DNA from: Cytophagales bacterium
Lineage (GTDB): Bacteria > Bacteroidota > Bacteroidia > Cytophagales > Cyclobacteriaceae
Length of the DNA stretch: 64,000 nucleotides
Assembly (NCBI GenBank): GCA_022360055.1
Contig: JAKSDO010000153.1
Span: 1-64,000, forward strand
Direction: 5' to 3'
The translations under genes and the position numbers were made by a program. Below, in pieces: positions 24,361 through 32,954 of the stretch (within the stretch, counting starts at the first letter, position 1; each line of letters begins with the position of its first letter). Below the pieces are notes generated by a model. The model saw only the letters and a list, made by a program, of their open reading frames with translations. It searched no databases and was not told the DNA's origin.

Positions 24361-25138
24361 AGACAATAACAGCGATTCAAAGTACATCATTCCAAATCTT
24401 CAAAACGCGTTGGAGCTGATCGAATTGATTTCCGAATATCCCGAAGGTTTGAATCTGCCCAAGCTGGTGCAGATGACCAAAGTCCCGAAATCCACAATTT
24501 TCAGGATTTGCAGTACTTTGATCGCAAACGGTTATCTGGAAAAAGATCCCGAGTCCGGCCATTTCATTTTGACCCGAAAAATTCTCCGGATCGGACTATC
24601 TGCTTTGGGGGAAGAGAGCCTGATCGAGAAAGCGCTTCCTCCGATGCGAAAATTGCGGGACCAGGTCAGTGAAACGGTTCTTCTCGGAACCTTGATGGAC
24701 AATGATATAGCGCTGCTCGAGCAAGTCACCGGCAATCATCCGTTCACGTTTATACTGAAACCCGGCTCACATTTTGTTTTGCACGCGTCGGCCCCCGGCA
24801 AAGCGATGCTTGCATTTGTTCAGGATGAAGAGCGGGAAGCGCTGTTAAACAGCATCGAGTTTACCAAATTCAACGAAAGGACGATCGTTACCAAAGAGGG
24901 GATGATGCGGGAAATCTCGATCATTCGCGAGCAGGGATACGCTGTAGACAGAGCTGAAGAACTTGAGGGTGTGCACTGTGTGGCATCGCCGATTTTTGAC
25001 CAGCACAATCACCCAATAGCCGTGGTATGGACGACCGGGCCGTCTGTGCGCCTAAAAGCCAACGAAATAGAAAAGACCGGGAACCTTGTGATCGAATGTG
25101 CCGAAAAGATTTCGGCCAACTTTGGGTACAAGGTTTAA
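24353..25138 (+). CDS. IclR-family transcriptional regulator
   Basis: A 261-residue regulator of standard length. The N-terminal winged helix-turn-helix is at about residues 12-75 (NALELIELISEYPEGLNLPKL, VPKSTIFRICSTLIANGYL), followed by the IclR effector domain (about 85-255) with the usual HASAPGKAMLAF, GYAVDRAEELEGVHCVASPIFD and PIAVVWTTGP blocks. It is divergent from the cupin-VOC-dhaKL-lsrF operon, with a 352-base AT-rich control region carrying matching inverted repeats. It is therefore the probable sugar-responsive regulator of that operon and of itself. It could also co-read into the cytochrome genes downstream. Confidence 0.92.
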   Translation: MKQDNNSDSKYIIPNLQNALELIELISEYPEGLNLPKLVQMTKVPKSTIFRICSTLIANGYLEKDPESGHFILTRKILRIGLSALGEESLIEKALPPMRKLRDQVSETVLLGTLMDNDIALLEQVTGNHPFTFILKPGSHFVLHASAPGKAMLAFVQDEEREALLNSIEFTKFNERTIVTKEGMMREISIIREQGYAVDRAEELEGVHCVASPIFDQHNHPIAVVWTTGPSVRLKANEIEKTGNLVIECAEKISANFGYKV

Positions 25139-25269
25139 GGGGCGATTAAATTCGTTTCCAAAGAAGTTTTTTGAGTTGCTATATAATGGAAGAAAAGGAG
25201 TTTCAGGAGACAGATTCCTTTTCATAATGAACGTGTTGATGCGTGTAGGCAAGTAATAATAAGTTGATC

Positions 25270-27081
25270 ATGGCAAGTGCTATAAACAGTTGGAAAAAAT
25301 TACTTATTCCGGTGCTAATCTCATTTTTAGCAGTCGCTGCTTCCTCGTTTAAAATTTTCAATACCGAAGAAGGGAAGCCCCTTTCACCGACCGATTTCGT
25401 AATCGATGCCGATCACAACCAGCTCATCGTTGTTCAGAAAACCGGTAAGCGAATTGATTTTGCAGACCTGCTTTCCGGGGAAATCACCGCTTCCGTACCT
25501 ACCGAATTGCCTCCCAACGGCATTTGCTTCGGCGATTCGGGCAGTGTGTATGTCACGTGCAGCCATTCCACCGGATATGTTTTGAAGCTGGATCGGGCAA
25601 CAAGAAAAACAGTGGGGAAGCTCTCGGCCGGCCACGGCGCAAACAGCCCGGTATATTCCAAAAGCCGGGGACTTCTCTATGTGGCCAACCAATTCAACGA
25701 TGACGTATCCGTAATTCATCCGACAGACGGGCAGGAAATCTCCAGAATAAAGGTGAGACGACAGCCGATGGCTATGGATATCACCCCGGACAACAATTGG
25801 TTGTACGTGGCCAACCTGTTGCCCGCCACCAGAGCCGATATCGATACCGTCGCCGCCGAGGTATCTGTTATTGACCTCGGGAAGAATAAGGCAATAAAAC
25901 ATCTGAAACTATCAAACGGGAGCAATGCCTTGCGCGGGATCAAGATCGCTCCCAATGGAAAGCATGCATTTATTTCGCACAACCTCGGCCGGTTTCAGGT
26001 TCCCACCTCGCAACTGGAGCAAGGATGGATGAATACGAGTGCGCTTTCCATTATTGATATCGACCGGCAACACGTCATCGGAACAATCTTACTTGACGAA
26101 CCGGAAAGAGGCGCTGCCGGTTCCTGGGGGGTGGATGTAAATGAGCGGGTCATCGTTGTGAACCATTCCGGAACTCATGATTACAGCGTCATCGACTATG
26201 AAGAAATGCTGGAAAAACTGGAAAAGGTTGAAGACAGAGAGGCGCTGTCTTATGATCTGCGGTTTCTGACCGATATCCGGCAAAGGCATCCCGTATCGGG
26301 CGATGGCCCCAGGGCGATAAAAATAAATGGAAATAAAATCTACAATGCCCTCTATTTTGCCGACGCCATTCAAATCGACGACCTGAATACAAGAAAGAAT
26401 ATATCCGTTGTCGCATTAAACCCCGGTCTTCGGATCGACTCGGTACGGCTGGGAGAAATGGTTTTCAATGATGCGCGCCACTGTTTTCAGCAATGGCAAT
26501 CCTGTAACGGCTGTCATCCCAACGAAGCCAGAACGGACGGGTTAAACTGGGATTTGTTAAACGATGGCATTGGAAATCCTAAAAATTGCAAAAGTATGCT
26601 GCTCGCCCACAAAACGCCTCCTTCCATGATTTCAGGAATAAGACCTACGGCCGAAATTGCGGTAAGGGCCGGATTCAGACATATTCAGTTTGCCCAAATC
26701 GACGAAGGGATGGCCCGGGCGGTGGATCAATATCTCATGTCGCTGCAACCCGTTCCGAGCCCTTACCTGGTAGATGGAAAGTTGTCCGGGAAAGCTGAAA
26801 GAGGGAAGAAAGTATTTGAAAAAATAAAATGCAATCACTGTCATTCCGGACCGTACTTTACCGATCAAAAAAAACATAAAATCGGTGATCCGGGATCTTC
26901 GGACAGAAATGATTCCTGGGATACGCCGACCCTCCTTGAAGTCTGGCGTACGGGACCGTATCTGCACGACGGCAGAAGTGTGACGATCGAGGATTTACTG
27001 GTAAATGAAAAGCACGGAGTTTTTCAGGAATTAAAAAAAGATGATCTGGACGATCTCATTGAATATGTACTCTCTCTCTAA
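25270..27081 (+). CDS. exported YVTN beta-propeller fused to di-haem cytochrome domain
   Basis: Periplasmic protein of 603 residues from the ATG at 25270 (a TTG at 25264 is the alternative), with a signal peptide (WKKLLIPVLISFLAVAASS). Residues about 35-390 form a YncE-like propeller with repeated blades (LYVANQFNDDVSVIHPTDGQ, WLYVANLLPATRADI). The C-terminal part has two haem c motifs, CNGCH (about 412) and CNHCH (about 521), and the pattern TPTLLEVWRTGPYLHDGRSVTIEDLL typical of cytochrome c peroxidase/MauG-like proteins. It probably carries out electron transfer or oxidation of an unknown partner. It lies 38 bases upstream of the next cytochrome gene, so they form one transcription unit. 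Confidence 0.82.
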   Translation: MASAINSWKKLLIPVLISFLAVAASSFKIFNTEEGKPLSPTDFVIDADHNQLIVVQKTGKRIDFADLLSGEITASVPTELPPNGICFGDSGSVYVTCSHSTGYVLKLDRATRKTVGKLSAGHGANSPVYSKSRGLLYVANQFNDDVSVIHPTDGQEISRIKVRRQPMAMDITPDNNWLYVANLLPATRADIDTVAAEVSVIDLGKNKAIKHLKLSNGSNALRGIKIAPNGKHAFISHNLGRFQVPTSQLEQGWMNTSALSIIDIDRQHVIGTILLDEPERGAAGSWGVDVNERVIVVNHSGTHDYSVIDYEEMLEKLEKVEDREALSYDLRFLTDIRQRHPVSGDGPRAIKINGNKIYNALYFADAIQIDDLNTRKNISVVALNPGLRIDSVRLGEMVFNDARHCFQQWQSCNGCHPNEARTDGLNWDLLNDGIGNPKNCKSMLLAHKTPPSMISGIRPTAEIAVRAGFRHIQFAQIDEGMARAVDQYLMSLQPVPSPYLVDGKLSGKAERGKKVFEKIKCNHCHSGPYFTDQKKHKIGDPGSSDRNDSWDTPTLLEVWRTGPYLHDGRSVTIEDLLVNEKHGVFQELKKDDLDDLIEYVLSL

Positions 27082-27119
27082 TTTCAACCAAATTGTTGTA
27101 TAAATCTAATTTTCGGAAA

Positions 27120-30100
27120 ATGGGAAAATGGTCAATAAAATTTTTTAGAGCTTTATCATTGGTGATGTTTTGCCTGGTGAACACAGCCGTAAAAGCACCG
27201 GAAAACTATATTTCAAAAGAAGAAACCTGGGGCAGGTCTGTTTTGGAGTATCAAAAATTACTCCGTAAACACTCCAAAAAATTGCGGTTTAAACCGTACC
27301 GTTCCCCGGAGTTGAACATCAGAGATAAAGCCCACCCCGTGCGCGTAGATGTTTCCAATATGGATTACATCAGGTTGATTGTGGACGGATCGGAAAACGG
27401 AAATGCCAAGGATCACGCTGCCTGGGGGAACGCAAGATTTATTGACACCGGCGGCAATTCGGTTTTTGCGGATAAAATCCCGGTGATCAAAGAGTCGCAG
27501 GGATGGGGCGGCCTCACTTTTGATCAAAATTTGATGGGCAGCGAAATTTTAATTGGCAACGCCCCCTACGAAAAGGGCATAGCCATGCACGCAGAAGGAT
27601 ATGCCATATTTAAACTGGACAAAAAATACAAAAGCTTTGAGGCCGAAGTTGGCGTAGAGCAAAAAGGAGGTAATCGAAGCTCGAGCGTCATATTTAAGGT
27701 TGAAGACTATCTTTCGGAAATACTGTTCGACGATCTGGAAAACAAATTTCCCACCGAGACAAAACTGTTCAAAAGGCTGGCAAAAAAGTCATCCACATTG
27801 ATTTTCAGTCCGCAAGCCGGGGAGCTCATAGACCGGGTTGCGGAAGAGATCAACGACAAAAAAGGGATTAAGAACATTGTGAAAACCGGCAAATCCAGCA
27901 AGGAACGGCTCAATTCATTGAGCGATATGTTCCACGTATGGCTTGCCATGGAAAAAATCGAGCGCGCCCACCCGCAATCGACGCTTGAAGTTTATAACCA
28001 TCTTACCGAAAAATACGGAGAAAAATATCTGAAACTTCTTGCAACCCACGACGTGCAGGTCATGAATTCATTCCAAGAGGAATACGATAAGTTGATCGAA
28101 AGATTGAAAAGGGCAGATACGGAAGCTATTGATGAGGCGGAGCGCATAAGTGAAACGGCCAGGAGAATACATCTGTCAAATCCTTTGTTGCGCGACAAGT
28201 CCATCGTTTTAATCCGTCATAAATTAAAAAACAACGCAAGATCCGCGATGGCCAATAACCTGGGCTATCCCGCCAACAACTGGACAACTTCCGCCTCCAT
28301 TCAAAATCCGGATCAGGGATGGAATAATGATCTCGTGATTCTCAGCGATGTTCTCAATCCCAAAATTAAAAGTATCTACAAACCGGAAAATCCGGTACTC
28401 CTCAATGATCCGGATCTACACTGGGACGGTCAGCGGATTTTGTTCTCATCAATCGGGGAAAACGGCCGATGGGGATTGTTTGAAATAAAGACAGACGGAA
28501 CCGGATTGAAGAAATTGACTCCGGACGGTTACGATGATCTGGACTTCTTTGACGGATGCTATTTGCCAAACGGCAAAATTGCCATGGTCTCCACTGCGCC
28601 ATACCAGGGCGTTCCCTGTGTAGGAGGCAGCTCACAGACGGGATCCCTGTATTTGCTTGATCCCCGGACCCAAAACATCCGACAATTGAACTTCGGCCAG
28701 GACCATGACTGGAATCCTGTGGTCTTGAACAACGGCAAAATCATGTACCTGCGATGGGAGTATACGGACGCCGCACACTATTTTACAAGAATTCTGATGA
28801 GCATGAACCCCGATGGCACGAGCAAAAAGGAATACTATGGCAGCAGCTCCTACTGGCCCAACAGTGTGTTCGAAGCACACCCGATCCCCGGCAGTTCGAG
28901 CAAATTTTCCGGGATCGTATCGGGCCATCACGGCACCGTACGCTCCGGGAGGCTGGTGATCTTTGATCCCAAAAAAGGACGTCAGGAAGCGGATGGCGTG
29001 GTTCAGGAAATACCATTTAAGAACAGAAAAGTCGAGCCGGTGATCAAGGACAGGCTTGTCGACGGGGTATGGCCGCAATTTTTGTCTGCCTATCCGCTGG
29101 ACGAGAATTTCTATCTGGCGAATGTAAAACCAGGCCCCAAGGCGTTGTGGGGGCTTTACCTTGTGGATGTTTTTGACAACATGACTTTGATCACCGAAAA
29201 TGAAGGCGAAGCATTGATGTATCCGATGTTGCTTAAAAAAAGAACCGTGCCGCCGGTGATTCCCGATAAAGTAAAATTAAACGACAGCACATCCACGGTC
29301 TACATTGCGAATATCTATGAAGGTCCGGGGCTGAAGGGGGTTCCAAAAGGCAGTGTTGAAAAGTTACGTTTGTTCGCATATCATTTTACATACAATAAAT
29401 CCGGAGGTCATGATGCCCTGGGAATTCAGGCCGGCTGGGATGTAAAGCGGGTGCTGGGAACGGTCCCTGTGGAAAAAGACGGATCCGCCATCTTTAAAAT
29501 TCCCGCAAATACGCCGGTTTCTCTACAGCCGCTCGACGAAAATGGCCGGGCCATGCAAATTATGCGCAGTTGGTTTACGGGCATGCCCGGTGAAATCGTC
29601 TCTTGCGTCGGTTGCCATGAAAGCCAGAATACCCTGCCTCCGGTCCGGCCGACCATCGCGTCCAGGAAACTGCCGGATGCTATTGAACCGTTCTATGGTG
29701 ATGTGCGTCCGTTTACGTTTGCAAATGAGATCCAACCAATACTGGATCGAAAATGCGCTTCCTGCCATGACGGCTCGAACGATTTACCGAATTTCTGTGA
29801 CAAAGAAGAATCCGGTTATCGAAACCTTTCAGGATCATACAAAGCGCTCCATCCCTTCGTGAGAAGGCCGGGGCCGGAAAGCGACCTTCATGTTTTGATA
29901 CCCATGGATTATCACGCCGGTACCAGCGAATTAATCCAGAAGCTGGAAAAAGGCCATCACAACGTCATTCTCAGCGAGGAGGAATGGGATCGCCTGCACA
30001 CTTGGATTGACCTGAATGTGCCATATCACGGACAATTCGAAGCCGAAGAATTCTGTGAGTACGACCAAAAGGAAAGAAGGCAGGAACTGGCCGCAGCTTT

Positions 30101-31085
30101 CGGTGGCCGTCCAATCGATATCGAAAAAGAACTTGAAATAGCCGCATACCTGCGAAGTCTTCAAGATACCGCTCCGGTAAAACCTGAAAAGCGCGAAGCG
30201 AAAATTGAAAATGCACCTGATTTCGACGACTGGAAATTTAATGCGGAAGAGGCTAAAGCCCTTCAGGATGCTTTGGGTGTTACCAAAAAAACCATTCCGA
30301 TGGGCAATGGCCTCGATCTGGAATTAGTAAAAGTCCCATCCGGGGAATACACGACAAATGCTAACGGCGGAAGCGAAATCGTCAAAATAGATAAACCTTT
30401 CTGGATCGGGCGATTTGAGATCACAAATGAGCAGTATAAGTTTTTCTTCCCGGATCATGACAGCAGGTATATTGATCAATTCTGGAAGGACCATACGACC
30501 CGGGGCTATCCGGCCAATAAACCGGAACAACCGGTGGTGAGGATCTCATGGGAAGAGAGCATGGAATTTTGCAAGCGACTGTCTGAAAAAACAGGTTTGA
30601 AATTTAGTCTGCCGACAGCCGAGCAATGGGAATGGGCCTGCCGGGCCGGATCAGCGGAGGATTTCTGGTTCGGAGCGCTAAACACGGACTTCACCCCATA
30701 CGAAAACCTTGCGGACGAAAGTCTTTCGGATTTTGCGGTAGTCGGAGTCAATCCAAGACCCATGAGCAAAAATGATCACAAATTCCCATATTATAATTTT
30801 ATTCCTCAGGCGCCCTACAACGATGGGGAGATGATCGCTGCCTCGGTAGGAAAATACGCACCAAATCCCTGGGGGTTACACGATATGCATGGCAATGTAA
30901 GCGAATGGGTTCTGAATGATCATCAACTGCAGCCGGGATCTGTAATTGAGCCGGGCAAGAGGAAAACAGTCAAAGGAGGATCCTGGCGCGACCGTCCGTA
31001 TCGCAGTGCGGCCGACGCCACATTAAACTACTCTCCCTGGCAGAAAGTGTTTAATGTCGGATTCAGAGTAGTAATGGAAGAATAG
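27120..31085 (+). CDS. giant exported protein: NPCBM + HzsA-like propeller + two haem c sites + SUMF1-like domain
   Basis: A 1321-residue periplasmic protein from the ATG at 27120 (a TTG at 27093 precedes it), with a signal peptide. Domains in order: NPCBM/NEW2-like carbohydrate-binding module (about 80-190, YEKGIAMHAEGYAIFKLD); helical linker (about 200-370); HzsA-like propeller (about 400-800, HDWNPVVLNNGKIMYLRWEYTD); haem motifs CVGCH (about 829) and CASCH (about 879); C-terminal SUMF1/PvdO-type fold (about 1090-1320, WIGRFEITNEQYKFF, GLHDMHGNVSEW, GFRVV). The active-site cysteine pair of true formylglycine-generating enzymes is missing: the loop reads VKGGSWRDRPYRSAAD. It therefore should not mature sulfatases. 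It pairs with the upstream cytochrome, and its role is unknown. Confidence 0.8.
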   Translation: MGKWSIKFFRALSLVMFCLVNTAVKAPENYISKEETWGRSVLEYQKLLRKHSKKLRFKPYRSPELNIRDKAHPVRVDVSNMDYIRLIVDGSENGNAKDHAAWGNARFIDTGGNSVFADKIPVIKESQGWGGLTFDQNLMGSEILIGNAPYEKGIAMHAEGYAIFKLDKKYKSFEAEVGVEQKGGNRSSSVIFKVEDYLSEILFDDLENKFPTETKLFKRLAKKSSTLIFSPQAGELIDRVAEEINDKKGIKNIVKTGKSSKERLNSLSDMFHVWLAMEKIERAHPQSTLEVYNHLTEKYGEKYLKLLATHDVQVMNSFQEEYDKLIERLKRADTEAIDEAERISETARRIHLSNPLLRDKSIVLIRHKLKNNARSAMANNLGYPANNWTTSASIQNPDQGWNNDLVILSDVLNPKIKSIYKPENPVLLNDPDLHWDGQRILFSSIGENGRWGLFEIKTDGTGLKKLTPDGYDDLDFFDGCYLPNGKIAMVSTAPYQGVPCVGGSSQTGSLYLLDPRTQNIRQLNFGQDHDWNPVVLNNGKIMYLRWEYTDAAHYFTRILMSMNPDGTSKKEYYGSSSYWPNSVFEAHPIPGSSSKFSGIVSGHHGTVRSGRLVIFDPKKGRQEADGVVQEIPFKNRKVEPVIKDRLVDGVWPQFLSAYPLDENFYLANVKPGPKALWGLYLVDVFDNMTLITENEGEALMYPMLLKKRTVPPVIPDKVKLNDSTSTVYIANIYEGPGLKGVPKGSVEKLRLFAYHFTYNKSGGHDALGIQAGWDVKRVLGTVPVEKDGSAIFKIPANTPVSLQPLDENGRAMQIMRSWFTGMPGEIVSCVGCHESQNTLPPVRPTIASRKLPDAIEPFYGDVRPFTFANEIQPILDRKCASCHDGSNDLPNFCDKEESGYRNLSGSYKALHPFVRRPGPESDLHVLIPMDYHAGTSELIQKLEKGHHNVILSEEEWDRLHTWIDLNVPYHGQFEAEEFCEYDQKERRQELAAAFGGRPIDIEKELEIAAYLRSLQDTAPVKPEKREAKIENAPDFDDWKFNAEEAKALQDALGVTKKTIPMGNGLDLELVKVPSGEYTTNANGGSEIVKIDKPFWIGRFEITNEQYKFFFPDHDSRYIDQFWKDHTTRGYPANKPEQPVVRISWEESMEFCKRLSEKTGLKFSLPTAEQWEWACRAGSAEDFWFGALNTDFTPYENLADESLSDFAVVGVNPRPMSKNDHKFPYYNFIPQAPYNDGEMIAASVGKYAPNPWGLHDMHGNVSEWVLNDHQLQPGSVIEPGKRKTVKGGSWRDRPYRSAADATLNYSPWQKVFNVGFRVVMEE

Positions 31086-31164
31086 TATGCCGGAGCGCTT
31101 CCGGCGTAACATCCGGTTGGTTCTAAATTGGCGAAGGCTTAGTTTCATAGTGCTTCATACATAA

Positions 31165-31198
31165 CAGGCACGTGTTTGCAACACGTGCCTGTTTCTTT
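31165..31198 (+). terminator. rho-independent terminator of the cytochrome operon
   Basis: Perfect 11-base-pair stem (CAGGCACGTGT / ACACGTGCCTG) with a 5-base loop and a TTTCTTT tail, 80 bases after the stop codon of the giant cytochrome protein. Confidence 0.8.
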
Positions 31199-31199
31199 G

Positions 31200-31278
31200 G
31201 CATGTTTCTCAACATTGAAGGGCATTTCACACTGGAGCGCACTTCTCAACACTAAAGCGCATTTCCCAACACTGGAGC
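31200..31278. repeat. degenerate tandem repeat, four units of about 20 bases
   Basis: Four units of the form GCATTTCNCAACACTGGAGC follow one another (about 31200-31221, 31222-31238, 31239-31258 and 31259-31278). The second is shortened by 3 bases. The last runs into the inverted repeat GCGGAAGTTACTTCCGC (31277-31293). The function is not apparent. Confidence 0.6.
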
Positions 31279-31376
31279 GGAAGTTACTTCCGCGACTTGG
31301 AACGGGCTGCTGCCGGTCAGAATAGCGCTTTCGACTTCCACGGTAAAACATTGATTATAAAGGTCAATCCCCCCAA

Positions 31377-31394
31377 CCCCCTTCTCCAAGGGGG
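31377..31394. repeat. CCCCCTT/AAGGGGG intergenic hairpin
   Basis: CCCCCTTCTCCAAGGGGG folds into a 7-base-pair stem with a 4-base loop between convergent genes. Sequences of this shape recur as intergenic repeats in Bacteroidota genomes, and it could also terminate the minus-strand sulfatase transcript. Confidence 0.5.
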
Positions 31395-31482
31395 AATTAG
31401 ACGGCAAGGAACAGGCCGGGACGCTCCATATGGACAAGCCTGTAAATACGTTAAGTGCAATCATCTTCGTGCTTGGTAAGCA

Positions 31483-32901
31483 TTAATAATCCGCCCCATT
31501 TGCCGATTCGGCACAGGATTTTATCCAATCGGTCAGTTCTTTTTTCATTCGGTCGGCCAGCTCTTTGTTTTCTTCAATAATGTTGTTCTTTTCGCCCGGG
31601 TCGTTTAGCAAGTGATACAGTTCATAGGTCTTTCCGTTATCGGTGCTGATCAGCTTGTGCTCGTGGGTAACCCATGACGTTCTTTTTAAGTAATGAAAAC
31701 CGATGGCACTTTCCCTTCGCTCCACTTTTCCATCCAATACGGGTTTTAAACTTATGCCGTCGAGCGGACGCTCCGCAGGATAATCCAGATTTAAATAATC
31801 CACTACGGTGGGCAGGTAATCGCTGGTCACCATCGGAAAATCGGTTTTTGAACCGGCCTCGATTCTGTCGGGCCAAACGCAAAATGCCGGCACGCGCACC
31901 CCACCTTCGTAAAGCGAGCGTTTTCTGTCCCGAAACGGACCGGCTGTACCGGGCGTCCGGTTTTCAGGACCGTTGTCGGAACAAAACCAGATCATGGTAT
32001 GCGCTGCCTCCCCCAGTTCCTCCAGTTTTTTCCAAAGCCGGCCCACCTGCCTGTCCATGGCCGAAATAGTGGCATAGTAAATTTGCTCCCGGTGGGAATA
32101 CCGGCTGTATTTTGTCATCATTTCCTCACTGGCCACCACGGGCAGGTGCGGCGTATGAAACCAGATCACCGAAAAGAAGGGCTCGCCCTTTTCGACCGAA
32201 TTTTCGATAAAAGGAATGACCCTGTCCATAATCACTTTCGAATCGTCACCGTCCAGATTTTCCTTTTCGTCTTGTTCGATCCCGGTCCAATACCTGGTTC
32301 CGTACGGCTGTGTTTCCCGGTCGGCCTCGACGGCCTGCCATCCGTAACGCAAACTTTCACCCTTCAGGGTATCAAAATACGATGGTTTAATCATCGGGTC
32401 GTAGGTGGGCACTTTCGATTCGGTAACAAAATACCGGCGGTAACCGTGCATGGACGGAATGCTGTAATGCGAAGCATCGCCCGGACGGCCACGGTTGGCA
32501 TCTTTTACTTTTGCGGTTAAGGTGCCCAGGTGCCATTTCCCGAAATGAGCCGTGGCATATCCCTTTTCTTCCAATAACTCGGGCAGTGTAATTTCTTCTT
32601 CTTTCAATTTACCTGCGTTGGCATTGGGGATGCCCAGACGATACGGATTACGCCCTGTCAAGCAGCTTCCGCGCGTAGGGGAACAAACAGCCGAAGCCGA
32701 GTAAAAGCGGTTAAAGGTGACCCCTTTTCCCGCCAGTAAGTCAAGGTTCGGAGTTTGAATCTTTGTATTTCCGTTAAAACCCGTGTCGCCCCACCCCAGG
32801 TCGTCGCACATGATCAGGATAATATTTGGAGGCGCCTCCTTTTGCCGGCAACTGACAATAAAAGGAATGATACAGGTTAGCAACAAAATTTGTCTTAACA
32901 T
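31483..32901 (-). CDS. sulfatase (S1 type) lipoprotein, CSPTR signature
   Basis: Type I formylglycine-dependent sulfatase that removes sulfate esters from a glycan. The start is placed at the internal ATG (MLRQILLLTC), which begins a lipoprotein signal with lipobox FIVSC; an upstream ATG at 32940 adds 13 residues. The modified cysteine (Cys73 from this start) lies in CSPTRGSCLTGR. N-terminal metal ligands are in IMCDDLGWGDTG, the distal metal site in WFCSDNGPENR, and the C-terminus has the usual YELYHLLNDPGEKNNI. It lies 53 bases after sulfatase 2, as the last gene of the sulfatase/GH97 group. The sulfated substrate cannot be told from sequence alone. Confidence 0.9.
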   Translation of the reverse strand: MLRQILLLTCIIPFIVSCRQKEAPPNIILIMCDDLGWGDTGFNGNTKIQTPNLDLLAGKGVTFNRFYSASAVCSPTRGSCLTGRNPYRLGIPNANAGKLKEEEITLPELLEEKGYATAHFGKWHLGTLTAKVKDANRGRPGDASHYSIPSMHGYRRYFVTESKVPTYDPMIKPSYFDTLKGESLRYGWQAVEADRETQPYGTRYWTGIEQDEKENLDGDDSKVIMDRVIPFIENSVEKGEPFFSVIWFHTPHLPVVASEEMMTKYSRYSHREQIYYATISAMDRQVGRLWKKLEELGEAAHTMIWFCSDNGPENRTPGTAGPFRDRKRSLYEGGVRVPAFCVWPDRIEAGSKTDFPMVTSDYLPTVVDYLNLDYPAERPLDGISLKPVLDGKVERRESAIGFHYLKRTSWVTHEHKLISTDNGKTYELYHLLNDPGEKNNIIEENKELADRMKKELTDWIKSCAESANGADY

Positions 32902-32954
32902 CTTATTAGCTTTTAGGTTTATCTTTGCTGATGAAATCAATCGGAGAATACGAA

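Noticed and set aside
30390-31085. SUMF1-like C-terminal domain as a formylglycine-generating enzyme for the nearby sulfatases
   Set aside because: The active-site loop reads VKGGSWRDRPYRSAAD and lacks the cysteine pair needed for cysteine-to-formylglycine conversion. It is also fused to haem domains.
31200-31278. Tandem units as a CRISPR array
   Set aside because: The units are directly adjacent without spacers, only four in number and degenerate. No cas gene is in the window.
32920-32927. TATCTTTG as a plus-strand promoter
   Set aside because: It matches the -7 consensus, but no plus-strand gene follows and it lies upstream of a minus-strand sulfatase in the wrong orientation.
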